Source of the DNA: Candidatus Gemmiger avistercoris
Lineage (GTDB): Bacteria > Bacillota > Clostridia > Oscillospirales > Ruminococcaceae
Length of the DNA stretch: 49,624 nt
Reading direction: 5' to 3'
Assembly: GCA_019116705.1 (NCBI GenBank)
Contig: DXBF01000064.1
Coordinates: forward strand, 1 to 49,624
A program made the translations under genes and the position numbers. The notes under the pieces are model-generated. The model was not told the origin of the DNA and searched no databases. It saw only the letters and a list, made by a program, of their open reading frames with translations. Below, in pieces: positions 8,197 through 15,925 of the stretch. How positions within the stretch are numbered: the stretch's first letter is position 1; each line of letters begins with the position of its first letter.

Positions 8197-8229
8197 ACAA
8201 ACGGAAAACAGGGAAGGAGGGCGGCCGAT

Positions 8230-8940
8230 GTGAAGCAGGCGTCGATTTTGGTGGTGGACGACGAAGCGGCCATTTTGGAGATGATCCGCACGATCTTTGC
8301 GCAGGCGGGGTACCGAAACGTGAGCACAGCGGCGGACGCGGCAGGGGCGCTGGGCATCCTGCGCCGCAAAATGCCGGACCTTCTGATCCTGGACGTGATG
8401 CTGCCCGGTGAGATGGACGGCTTCGGCCTGCTGCGCGCGGTACGGGCCGTCAGCCGGGTGCCGGTGCTGATGCTGACCGCCCGCGGCGAGGCCGCCGACC
8501 GCGTGGCGGGGTTCGAGCAGGGGGCGGACGACTACCTCGTCAAGCCCTTTCTGCCCCAGGAACTGCTTCTGCGGGTGCAGGCCATCCTGCGGCGTGCCTA
8601 CCCGGAACAAAACCGCTGCGTCAGGCTGGCGGATGCCGTGGTGGACCTGGACCGGGCGGAAGTCCGGCGCCCCGGCCGGGCGGAGCCCATCCAGCTGACG
8701 GCCAAAGAATACGCCCTGTTCTGCAAACTGGCCGAGAACGCGGGCCGCATCGTGACCATCGGCGCGCTGTGCCAGACCGTCTGCGGCGAGATCTGGCAGG
8801 GGTACGAGAACACCCTGATGACCCACATCCGCCACCTGCGGGAAAAACTGGAAGCCGACCCCTCCGCGCCGCGTTCGCTGCTGACAGTGCGGGGCCTGGG
8901 CTACCGGCTGATCGTGGAACGGGAGGAGGATGCGCCGTGA
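8230..8940 (+). CDS. OmpR-family response regulator
   Basis: A 236-residue regulator. The receiver domain (about 1-120) has the acidic pair at DDE (10-12), phospho-acceptor Asp55 in LILDVMLPG and the VKPF lysine; the winged-helix output domain ends with MTHIRHLREKLE and VRGLGYRL. GTG 8230 is the start: the overlapping ATG two bases earlier is out of frame and closed by TGA. AAGGAGG precedes it. The next gene, a kinase, overlaps by four bases (GTGA). Its likely target is the divergent ABC operon, whose promoter carries phased direct repeats of the kind this family binds. Confidence 0.93.
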   Translation: MKQASILVVDDEAAILEMIRTIFAQAGYRNVSTAADAAGALGILRRKMPDLLILDVMLPGEMDGFGLLRAVRAVSRVPVLMLTARGEAADRVAGFEQGADDYLVKPFLPQELLLRVQAILRRAYPEQNRCVRLADAVVDLDRAEVRRPGRAEPIQLTAKEYALFCKLAENAGRIVTIGALCQTVCGEIWQGYENTLMTHIRHLREKLEADPSAPRSLLTVRGLGYRLIVEREEDAP

Positions 8941-10316
8941 CCGCACAACGGTTTTTCCGCCGGTATTTCCTCACCGGCATCGGGCTGATCCTGCTGTTTC
9001 TGGTAGCCAACGGGGTCATGCTGCTGGGACTGAGCATGGCGATCGACCGGGTGTCGGCCTTCCGCGCCCCGCTGGACGAACTGGCCGCCTGCGTGCAGGC
9101 GGAGGGTGGGGGCTACCGCGTGCGGCAGGCGGAGATCACGGCACTGCTGGAGGGCAGCGGCCTGCCCTGGGCGATGGTCCTGGACGCGGAGGGCGGTGTC
9201 GTCTGGTCCTGGCAGCTGCCGCCGTCTCTGTGCCTCGACTACACGGCGGCGGACGTCGCCCGCTTCAGCCGCTGGTATCTGGAGGATTACCCGGTGCTGG
9301 AACGGGTACTGGACGGCGGCGGGCTGCTGGTGGTGGCCGGGGATAAGGACCGGCTGGTGCGCCTGGGCCTCAGCAACCTGATGAGCCTGGGCGGGGTGCG
9401 CACGATGCTGTACGGCGGCCTGGGCATCGTGGCGGCCAACCTGCTGCTGGTGGTGGCGCTGTTCTGGCGCAGCACCCGCCGCATGGAGCAAAGCGCCGCG
9501 CCGCTGATGGAGGGCATCGGCAAGATCGCCGCCGGGCAACCCGCGGCTTTGCCGGAGACCGGCGAACTGGCCCCGGTGCAGAAAGCGCTGAACCGGGTCA
9601 GCGCCCAGATGGCGCGGCGGGACGCCGCCCGGGCGGAATGGATCAACGGCATCTCCCACGATGTGCGCACGCCGCTCTCGGTCATACTGGGCTACGCGGG
9701 CACCCTGGCCGCCGACCCGGCGCTGCCCCCGGCGGCCCGGCAGCAGGCGGGCATGATCTGCGCCCAGGGGGAACGGCTGCGGGATCTGATCCGGGATCTG
9801 AACCTGGTCTCGCAGCTGGAATACTCCATGCAGCCGCTGCAATGGCGGCACCTTGACCCGGTGGAACTGGCGCGGGGCGTGCTCTCCGAACTGCTCAACG
9901 GCGGGCTAGACAGCCGCTATGTGCTGGAACTGCAGACCGCCGGACGGGAAGATACCATCGAGGGAGACCCGGCCCTGCTGGCGCGTGCGCTGGAAAACCT
10001 GGTGCGCAACAGTATCCGCCACAACCCCGGCGGCTGCACGGTCACGGTGACGGTGGACCGGGAGCCGGAGACCTGCCGCTTTACCGTGCAGGACGACGGC
10101 GTGGGCATGACGGCCGCCGCCATGGAGCGGGCCAACGCCGGGCAGTTTGAGGCCGCCCAAAGCGGGGCGCAGCACGGGTTCGGCCTGCGGCTCGTATACG
10201 GCATCGCCGCGGCCCACGGGGGGACCATGGCCTGCCGCCCGGTCCGGCCCACCGGGCTGGAAGTGACGATCACCCTCCCGGCGGCCAGGGCGCGGGACGG
10301 CACGGCCCCGGCGTAA
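8937..10316 (+). CDS. Sensor histidine kinase
   Basis: A 459-residue membrane kinase: TM1 near residues 12-36, an extracytoplasmic loop of about 120 residues, TM2 near 155-180, a HAMP-like linker, the H-box WINGISHDVRTPLS with phospho-acceptor His241, N-box ENLVRNSIRHNP, and G-boxes DDGVGMT and GFGLRLVYGIAAAHGG. The sizeable sensor loop sets it apart from the loopless BceS type, so it may sense a ligand directly. GTG 8937 follows GGGAGGAGG and overlaps the regulator stop. It ends just before a bidirectional terminator. Confidence 0.92.
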   Translation: MTAQRFFRRYFLTGIGLILLFLVANGVMLLGLSMAIDRVSAFRAPLDELAACVQAEGGGYRVRQAEITALLEGSGLPWAMVLDAEGGVVWSWQLPPSLCLDYTAADVARFSRWYLEDYPVLERVLDGGGLLVVAGDKDRLVRLGLSNLMSLGGVRTMLYGGLGIVAANLLLVVALFWRSTRRMEQSAAPLMEGIGKIAAGQPAALPETGELAPVQKALNRVSAQMARRDAARAEWINGISHDVRTPLSVILGYAGTLAADPALPPAARQQAGMICAQGERLRDLIRDLNLVSQLEYSMQPLQWRHLDPVELARGVLSELLNGGLDSRYVLELQTAGREDTIEGDPALLARALENLVRNSIRHNPGGCTVTVTVDREPETCRFTVQDDGVGMTAAAMERANAGQFEAAQSGAQHGFGLRLVYGIAAAHGGTMACRPVRPTGLEVTITLPAARARDGTAPA

Positions 10317-10348
10317 AAATGCGCCGCCGGCTGTGCGGCACAAAGCAA

Positions 10349-10386
10349 AGCGCCGGACGGCAGAAAAACTCTGCCGTCCGGCGCTT
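10349..10386. terminator. Bidirectional terminator between convergent operons
   Basis: A 15-bp perfect stem (AGCGCCGGACGGCAG, 10349-10363, pairing with 10371-10385) and a 7-base loop. The plus strand continues with TTTT and the minus strand with TTTGC, so it serves both the kinase gene and the FtsX permease gene. Confidence 0.85.
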
Positions 10387-10414
10387 TTGGTCTTATTTGT
10401 CTGTACGGGGCGGC

Positions 10415-12649
10415 TCACCGCAGGCTGTCGTCCTTCAGCACCGCCGTCAGGTCGCCGGTGAGCAGTTCCCGGGCCCCCAGCCCGTAGGCCAGCGCTACCG
10501 TGCCCACGATCAGCGCGGCGAACAGCGCCACCGGCAGAACGGGGGCCTGGGCCAGAAAGATTTCCGCCTCCAGGTGGCTGGCGTCCAGCATAAAGGCAAC
10601 CACGGCGGCGGTCAGCGGCAGGGTGACGACCAGCGGCCGTCCGGCCACCACGGCCCCTTCGATCCAGAACAGGCTGCGCAGTTCCGCGGGGGTCATGCCG
10701 AGGGAAAGATAGCGGGCAAATTCCCGGCGGCGCTGGTGTACAAATCCCCGCGTGTTGAGGAAGACGTTGGCCAGCCCGATGGCGGCCAGCAGCAGGCAGA
10801 ACGCCCCGAGGATCAGCTGGGCCCCGGTGATCATCTCGTCGTTGGCGATCTTCTCGTCGATGCGGTTCTCGATGGTACAGGCATACCCGCCCTCTTCCAG
10901 CAGGGCGGCGGCCGCCGTCTGCAGGGCGCGGCATTCCTCCTGCGTGATGCCGTCCCGGCCCAGCAGGCGGACGGTCAGCCGGGTCGCAGCGCCTGCCGGG
11001 GCAAGGCCCCAGGCGGCCCCCAGTTCCTGCCAGAGACTTTGGGGCCAGAACAGGACCAGCGCGTAATCGTCGTATTCTTCCCGCAGGTTGGGCGGGCCGC
11101 CGGTACGGCCCAGCAGGGGCAGATCGCCCAGGGCTGCGCCGCCGTCCCCGGCCAGCGTCAGGGCTTCGGTGCCGGGCTGCACAAAGGGCAGGTACAGCGG
11201 GTCGCGGAAATGGCTGTGCAGGCTGTCCCATACCCGGTCCAGCAGCACGGCCCCGTCCAGCGCGGGCTCGATCCCGCACGCTTCGCAGTAGGCCAGGAAA
11301 CTGGCGTCGTCCAGCACCACGATGGGCGCGTCCACCAGCCAGCCGCCGTCCAGGGGCACGGCGCTGCCGTCCAATGCCCCCAGGCCGCCCAGGGCCTGCA
11401 GGGCGTCGCTCTGGGCCCCGGCGGGCAGGAAGCATTGGGCCTGCGCTTTTTCGTACACGGTGCAGTCCTCCACGCCGGGCAGGGCGCGCAGCGGCTCCGT
11501 CAGGGAAAAATCGTCCAGCGAAGCGCCGGGCACGGTGGCCATTACGTCCCATGCGTCCTGATAGCGCGCAAAATAGGTCATTTGGGTGCTGATGCCGGAC
11601 AGGGTGAAAAAGCACAGCATGGCCGTGAACCCCAAAAAGGACAGCAGCAGCGACACGTTGGCGATGCGCAGGGAGCGTTTCTGCGCACGCAGGGCGTTCC
11701 CGGCCAGTTCCCCGCGTATGCCGAAGCAGAGCGCCAGCAGGCGGGCGTGCCTGCGGCGCTTCCAGCGCAGGGCGGGGCTTTCCGCGGCGCCGTCCCGCAG
11801 GGCTTCCAGCGGGGTCATGCGGCTCAGGCGGCGGGCCGGGAGCCAGGCCGAGAACAGGACCGTCAGCAGCGAGAGCAGCAGGATGGCCGCAACGAGCAGC
11901 GGGTGCATCTGAAAGACCGCCGTATGCCGCCCCGCCACATGGGCGGCCGCGGCGTTGAGGGCGGCCAGCACGCCGGAACAGGCGGCAAGCCCCAGGGCTG
12001 TGCCGAGCGCCAGCGGCAGCAGGGCCAGGGCGGCGGCTTCCTGCAGCAGACAGAGCCGGAGCTGCCGGGGCGTGGCGCCGACGCTGGCAAGGATGCCCAG
12101 CTGGTGCAGCCGGGCCTGCATGGTGATGGCAAAGGAGTTGCGGATCAGCAGCACCAGCGCCAGCGCCACCGCGCCCAGCACGGCCAGATAAAAGGGCATC
12201 AGCAGGGAAGGGGAGGAATCCTGCGGATCGTTGACCAGATAGCGGGAAAGCAGCAGCTCATGGGCCTGTACTGCCTCGTCGGGCAACTCCAGCGCCTCCC
12301 GGATGCGGTCCAGGTCCGCATAAGCGTCCCCCAGATCCCGGAAGGTCAGGTCGATCACGGCGACGCCGTTCTCCGAAAGGCCGGTGTTGAGCGCGGCGGT
12401 ATCCACGTTGGCAAAGCGGGCCAGCGCGTCCAGCGTCTCGTCCAGCGCCGCGCCGCTTTGTTCCACCGTGACGCGCCCCTGCCAGCCGCCTTCCTCCAGG
12501 GTGATGCGCTCGATCTCATACACCCAGAAATTGTAAAACAGGCTGCCCACCAGCGAAAGGAAAAACGCAGCGGCCAGCGCGGCGGCGGTGATGCTCCGGC
12601 GGGTAGCCCGGTTATGGGCCAGGTAGCTGCGGGAATACAGTTTCCACAT
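10415..12649 (-). CDS. FtsX-type ABC permease (MacB/BceB-like)
   Basis: A 744-residue permease with an N-terminal membrane segment (AALAAAFFLSLVGSLFYNFW), an extracytoplasmic domain, a central FtsX core (LALVLLIRNSFAITMQARLHQLGILASVGATPRQLR), a second large outer domain of about 250 residues and a second FtsX core at the end (QRRREFARYLSLGMTPAELR). The ASVGATPRQLR and LSLGMTPAELR loops are the coupling segments for the ATPase. ATG 12649 is preferred because GGGGGTGA lies five bases before it; a GTG at 12658 overlaps the ATPase stop. With the upstream ATPase it forms a MacB/LolCDE/Bce-like mechanotransmission ABC system; the substrate is unknown. Confidence 0.9.
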   Translation of the reverse strand: MWKLYSRSYLAHNRATRRSITAAALAAAFFLSLVGSLFYNFWVYEIERITLEEGGWQGRVTVEQSGAALDETLDALARFANVDTAALNTGLSENGVAVIDLTFRDLGDAYADLDRIREALELPDEAVQAHELLLSRYLVNDPQDSSPSLLMPFYLAVLGAVALALVLLIRNSFAITMQARLHQLGILASVGATPRQLRLCLLQEAAALALLPLALGTALGLAACSGVLAALNAAAAHVAGRHTAVFQMHPLLVAAILLLSLLTVLFSAWLPARRLSRMTPLEALRDGAAESPALRWKRRRHARLLALCFGIRGELAGNALRAQKRSLRIANVSLLLSFLGFTAMLCFFTLSGISTQMTYFARYQDAWDVMATVPGASLDDFSLTEPLRALPGVEDCTVYEKAQAQCFLPAGAQSDALQALGGLGALDGSAVPLDGGWLVDAPIVVLDDASFLAYCEACGIEPALDGAVLLDRVWDSLHSHFRDPLYLPFVQPGTEALTLAGDGGAALGDLPLLGRTGGPPNLREEYDDYALVLFWPQSLWQELGAAWGLAPAGAATRLTVRLLGRDGITQEECRALQTAAAALLEEGGYACTIENRIDEKIANDEMITGAQLILGAFCLLLAAIGLANVFLNTRGFVHQRRREFARYLSLGMTPAELRSLFWIEGAVVAGRPLVVTLPLTAAVVAFMLDASHLEAEIFLAQAPVLPVALFAALIVGTVALAYGLGARELLTGDLTAVLKDDSLR

Positions 12650-12654
12650 ACGGC

Positions 12655-13335
12655 TCACCCCCGTCTGCGGTCGCTGACGATCCTGCCGTCGCTCAGCGTG
12701 ATCACCCGCTCCGCCTGGGCGGCCAGACGTTCGTCGTGGGTCACCAGCAGGATGGTCTGCCCCAGGCTGCGGTGGCAGAGCAGGAGCAGGTCCAGGATCT
12801 CGCCGCTGTTTTTGCGGTCCAGGTTGCCGGTGGGCTCGTCGGCCAGCAGCAGGGCGGGGCGGTAACACAGCGCCCGGGCGATGGCGGTGCGCTGCTGCTG
12901 CCCGCCGGAAAGCTGCCCCGGCAGCGCCTGCAGCTTATCCTGCAGGCCCAGTGCGCTCACCAGGCGGCGCAGTTCGTCGGGATCGGGTCTGCGTTTGTCC
13001 AGCAGCAGCGGCATCAGGATGTTCTGTTCCACGGTCAGGGTGGGGATCAGGTTGAAAAACTGGTAGACCAGCCCCACCTTGCGGCGGCGGAACAGGGCGG
13101 CACGGGTGGGGTCCAGGCGGCCCACGTCCACGCCGTCCACCAGCACGGTGCCGCCGGTGGGTTTGTCCACGCCGGCCAGAATGTGCAGCAGGGTGGATTT
13201 GCCGGACCCGGACGCCCCCACGATGGCGGTAAATTCGCCGTGCTCCACCGTCAGGTCCACGCCGTTCAGGGCATGGACGGCGGCCGCGCCCCGGCCATAG
13301 GTTTTTTGCAGTTGGGTACATTGCAGCAGTTCCAT
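12655..13335 (-). CDS. ABC transporter ATP-binding protein (LolD/BceA-like)
   Basis: A 226-residue ATPase with Walker A GASGSGKST, a Q-loop in VYQFFNLIPTLTVEQNI, signature LSGGQQQRTAIARAL and Walker B ALLLADEPTGNLD, the set of the MacB/LolD/BceA family. The start is ATG 13335, eight bases after AAAGGAGGG; an upstream in-frame start would give a poorly conserved leader. Its own -10 (TACAAT, 13358-13363) and phased GTGACATCC repeats lie just upstream, so it can be transcribed apart from the regulator-kinase pair. It energises the FtsX permease encoded next. Confidence 0.93.
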   Translation of the reverse strand: MELLQCTQLQKTYGRGAAAVHALNGVDLTVEHGEFTAIVGASGSGKSTLLHILAGVDKPTGGTVLVDGVDVGRLDPTRAALFRRRKVGLVYQFFNLIPTLTVEQNILMPLLLDKRRPDPDELRRLVSALGLQDKLQALPGQLSGGQQQRTAIARALCYRPALLLADEPTGNLDRKNSGEILDLLLLCHRSLGQTILLVTHDERLAAQAERVITLSDGRIVSDRRRG

Positions 13336-13357
13336 GGGATGCCCTCCTTTGCCGTTC

Positions 13358-13393
13358 ATTGTACCACCGTTAAGTGACATCCCGGTGACATCC
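13358..13393 (-). promoter_or_regulatory. Internal promoter of the ATPase/FtsX genes with an 11-bp-spaced direct repeat
   Basis: On the plus strand GTGACATCC occurs at 13374-13382 and again at 13385-13393, a period of exactly 11 bases. A -10 TACAAT (minus strand, 13358-13363) lies ten bases away, with no -35 hexamer in the usual place. This is the geometry of an OmpR-type activator site, and it starts immediately after the stop codon of the partner histidine kinase. Confidence 0.75.
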
Positions 13394-13398
13394 GCCCC

Positions 13399-14577
13399 TC
13401 ACCCGGCAGGGGGATAAAACCGCACCGTGAACTGCCCGCCGCCTTCGGGCGGGTTTTCGGCGGCCAGGACCGCATTCTGCCGTTCCAGCAATTCTTTGGC
13501 GATGGAAAGCCCGATGCCCACGCCGCCGGGGCCTGCGCCCGCGCCGCGGTAGAACCGATCAAACAGATGGGGCAGGTCCTCCGGGGAAAAACCGTTCCCT
13601 TCGTCCCGGATGCGCACCTCAGTGTACAGCGCGCTGCTTGTGCAGAGGCAGTGGACCGCGCCGCCCGGCGGGCTGTGCTCCAGGCAGTTTTTTATCAGGT
13701 TCATCAGCGCTTCCACCGTCCAGTCGGGGTCCGCCTCGATCGTGACGGGCGTTTGCTCCGGCACATCCAGCGTGACGCCCGCCCGGCGGGCCAGCGGCTG
13801 TAGCTGGTCCGCGGCCATTGTCAGCAGTGTGAACAGGTCGGCGGGGGCGGGGTGCAGCGGCAGCGCGCCGGAGTCCAGCCGTGCCAGCAGCAACAGCGCT
13901 TCTTCCAGCCCGGTCAGCCGTCCGATCTGCGCCTCCAGCGCGCGGCGGGTGGGGGCTGCCGCGTCCTGGGCCGCCAGCGAAAGGGCCGTCAGCGGCGTTT
14001 TCAGCTGGTGGGCGATGTTCGCAAGGTTCCGGGCAAAGCGGTCGCGGGCGGCCACGGCGGCCTGGCGGGTGCGGGCCAGTTCACCCACCGTCTTGCCGAT
14101 CTCGTCGGCCAGCGGGGAAAACAGGCTCTCCCGTTCTTCCCAAAGGGGCAGCGGTTTCCCGGCCCGGGCCGCTTCCAGAATGCCGGTCACCCGCCCGAGC
14201 TGCCGGGCCGTATGGCGGCGCTGGAGCCACCAGCCGCCCAGCCAGGAAAGCAGGCCCAGCGCCAGCCCCGCCCCGGCGGCCACCCAAAGGGGAGCCGTCC
14301 CGGCGGCAAGATCCCCGGCGTCATAGCCCAGTCCGGCCAGCATGCCGGGGCTGCGGGAAAACGCAGGCGCCCCGGCCTTGACCAGATCACAGACAGCGCC
14401 GGCGCTCTGGGGCGCGCGCTGGGCCAGGGCGGTGCAGAAACCGTCCAGCAGGGCAAACTGCTGTCCCTCATGCCAGCGCAGCAGAAGGGCTGCCGTCAGG
14501 CCGGCGGCCAGCAGGCCGGCGGCCAGCACGCCCAGGCAAACCGGCAGAACGCCGGTGTTTTTTGCACGGTTCACCAT
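13399..14577 (-). CDS. Sensor histidine kinase of the second ABC module
   Basis: A 392-residue kinase: TM1 near 10-34, an outer loop of about 60 residues, TM2 near 90-112 (LWVAAGAGLALGLLSWLGGW), HAMP-like linker, H-box NLANIAHQLKTPLTAL with His190, N-box MNLIKNCLEHSP, G1 DEGNGFSP and G2 GVGIGLSIAKELLE. Its ATG overlaps the regulator's terminal TGG TGA codons, so the two are co-translated. The stop codon lies six bases from the direct repeat of the next promoter. By context it controls the ATPase/FtsX pair. Confidence 0.92.
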   Translation of the reverse strand: MVNRAKNTGVLPVCLGVLAAGLLAAGLTAALLLRWHEGQQFALLDGFCTALAQRAPQSAGAVCDLVKAGAPAFSRSPGMLAGLGYDAGDLAAGTAPLWVAAGAGLALGLLSWLGGWWLQRRHTARQLGRVTGILEAARAGKPLPLWEERESLFSPLADEIGKTVGELARTRQAAVAARDRFARNLANIAHQLKTPLTALSLAAQDAAAPTRRALEAQIGRLTGLEEALLLLARLDSGALPLHPAPADLFTLLTMAADQLQPLARRAGVTLDVPEQTPVTIEADPDWTVEALMNLIKNCLEHSPPGGAVHCLCTSSALYTEVRIRDEGNGFSPEDLPHLFDRFYRGAGAGPGGVGIGLSIAKELLERQNAVLAAENPPEGGGQFTVRFYPPAG

Positions 14578-15242
14578 GGTTCCTCCTCCATGCGGTAGCC
14601 GAAGCTGCGGATGGTTTTCAGGCAGTCGGGCTGGCCCAGTTTTTCCCGCAGCCGTTTCATGGTCACGGTCAGCGTGTTGTCGTTGACGAAGCGCCCGTTG
14701 CAGTCCCACAGGGTCTCCAGCAGCTGGCGGCGGGTCACGGTGCGGCCTTTGTTTTGCAGCAGCAGGCGAAGCAGCTGGTATTCCAGCTGCCCCAGGCCCA
14801 CCGTCCGGCCCCGGCAGGTGACGGTCTGACGGTTTTCGTCCAGTACGATCCCCGCGCATTGCAGTACCGGCCCGCCCGTGCCCCGGCTGCGCCGCAGCAG
14901 GGCCAGCATGCGGGAATAGAGCACTTCCCGGTCGAAGGGCTTGGTCACATAGTCGTCGGCGCCGCAGTCGAAACCGGCCAGGACGTCCCGGGTATCACTG
15001 CGCACGGTCAAAAGCAGCACCGGCAGTTCCGGCGCGCGGGCCCGCAGTTCCCGGCAGAAGCCCGCGCCTTCGCCGTCGGGCAGGTTCCAGTCCAGCAGTA
15101 TCAGGTCCGGCAAAGTCCCGGCCAGCGCTTCCCGCGCCGCCGCCAGCGTGGGGCACACCGTCACGGCGCAGCCCTTGCCGGCAAGGAACCCCTGCACGGC
15201 TTCCGCAATGGCGCGGTCGTCCTCAATGTATAGGATCGTCAT
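14571..15242 (-). CDS. OmpR-family response regulator of the second ABC module
   Basis: A 223-residue regulator with DD at 8-9, phospho-acceptor Asp51 (LILLDWNLPDG), the TKPF lysine and a C-terminal winged helix (NDNTLTVTMKRLREKLG, IRSFGYRMEEEPW). ATG 15242 follows AAGGAGG by six bases; longer in-frame readings upstream lack a receiver-like sequence. It is first in the regulator-kinase-ATPase-permease operon and is the obvious candidate to bind the GTGACATCC repeats before the ATPase gene. Confidence 0.93.
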   Translation of the reverse strand: MTILYIEDDRAIAEAVQGFLAGKGCAVTVCPTLAAAREALAGTLPDLILLDWNLPDGEGAGFCRELRARAPELPVLLLTVRSDTRDVLAGFDCGADDYVTKPFDREVLYSRMLALLRRSRGTGGPVLQCAGIVLDENRQTVTCRGRTVGLGQLEYQLLRLLLQNKGRTVTRRQLLETLWDCNGRFVNDNTLTVTMKRLREKLGQPDCLKTIRSFGYRMEEEPW

Positions 15243-15283
15243 ATTCAGCCTCCTTGCGCGGAGAAAATGTTTCCTCTGCCCCC

Positions 15284-15312
15284 AGTATAGCTGTTTTGGG
15301 GCGGCAGGGCAA
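15284..15312 (-). promoter_or_regulatory. Promoter of the regulator-kinase genes
   Basis: Minus strand: TTGCCC (15307-15312), 17-base spacer, TATACT (15284-15289), 41 bases upstream of the regulator start. Confidence 0.65.
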
Positions 15313-15494
15313 TGCCCCCTGGGGCGCTCCTCCCTTTTTTGAAGCAACCCTGCGGGAAACCCGGATGCGCACGGGCGCACAGGAATAGAAGCGTGTGCCG
15401 TTGCAGCGCGGCATGTACGAATGCGCGTACACTCTGCCGGATCGAAAAGCCCTTCCTGCTTTTTGCGCGTGCGCCCCGCTCCCCGAAACAGGGC
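15313..15494. other. Intergenic region without a recognised gene
   Basis: The stretch from 15243 to 15566 is the longest gap between genes in the window. Its ends carry the two divergent promoters listed separately. I see nothing in the middle part: short reading frames on both strands lack ribosome binding sites and resemble no known protein. Confidence 0.5.
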
Positions 15495-15544
15495 TTGACA
15501 AATACCCGTCCGGGGTATATTATATAAATACCCCGCTGGGGTAT
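15495..15544 (+). promoter_or_regulatory. csoR-copA-copZ promoter with two CsoR-type operators
   Basis: A consensus -35 TTGACA (15495-15500), 17-base spacer and -10 TATTAT (15518-15523). A palindrome ATACCCGTCCGGGGTAT fills the spacer (15502-15518), and a second, perfect one, ATACCCCGCTGGGGTAT, follows the -10 (15528-15544). The TACCC/GGGTA arms match the CsoR operator type; their centres are 26 bp apart, so both the promoter core and the start of transcription would be covered without copper. Confidence 0.88.
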
Positions 15545-15566
15545 CTTGCGCGAAAGGATGTCTGCT

Positions 15567-15875
15567 ATGGGAACCGAAGAAATGAAAGACTGCTGCCGGC
15601 GCACCAAGGAACGCACGCCGGAGGAATACAAAAAGCTGATCCACCGCCTGAACCGTATCGAGGGGCAGATCCGCGGCATCCGCGGTATGGTGGAAAAAGG
15701 CGTTTACTGCCCTGATATCCTGGTCCAGTCGGCGGCGGTCACGGCGGCCATGAACTCTTTCAACCGGGAACTTCTGTCGGACCATATCCGCACCTGCGTG
15801 GCCCGGGACATCCGGGACGGCAAAGACGAAACCATCGACGAACTGCTGAACGTCCTGCAAAAGCTGATGAAGTGA
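15567..15875 (+). CDS. csoR: Copper-sensing transcriptional repressor CsoR
   Basis: A 102-residue all-helical repressor. The Cu(I) ligands Cys48 (VYCPDIL), His73 and Cys77 (DHIRTC) keep the spacing of B. subtilis CsoR (Cys45, His70, Cys74), separating it from the formaldehyde sensor FrmR and the nickel sensor RcnR. The [13 protein letters not shown] helix is the family's DNA-binding face. ATG 15567 is chosen because AAAGGA lies eight bases upstream; the earlier in-frame ATG at 15558 is part of that site. It heads the operon with copA and copZ and should repress its own promoter until it binds Cu(I). Confidence 0.93.
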   Translation: MGTEEMKDCCRRTKERTPEEYKKLIHRLNRIEGQIRGIRGMVEKGVYCPDILVQSAAVTAAMNSFNRELLSDHIRTCVARDIRDGKDETIDELLNVLQKLMK

Positions 15876-15925
15876 GCGCGGGCGTTCCGGCGGGCGCGTA
15901 CCACTGTTCGGGAGGGAACGATACC

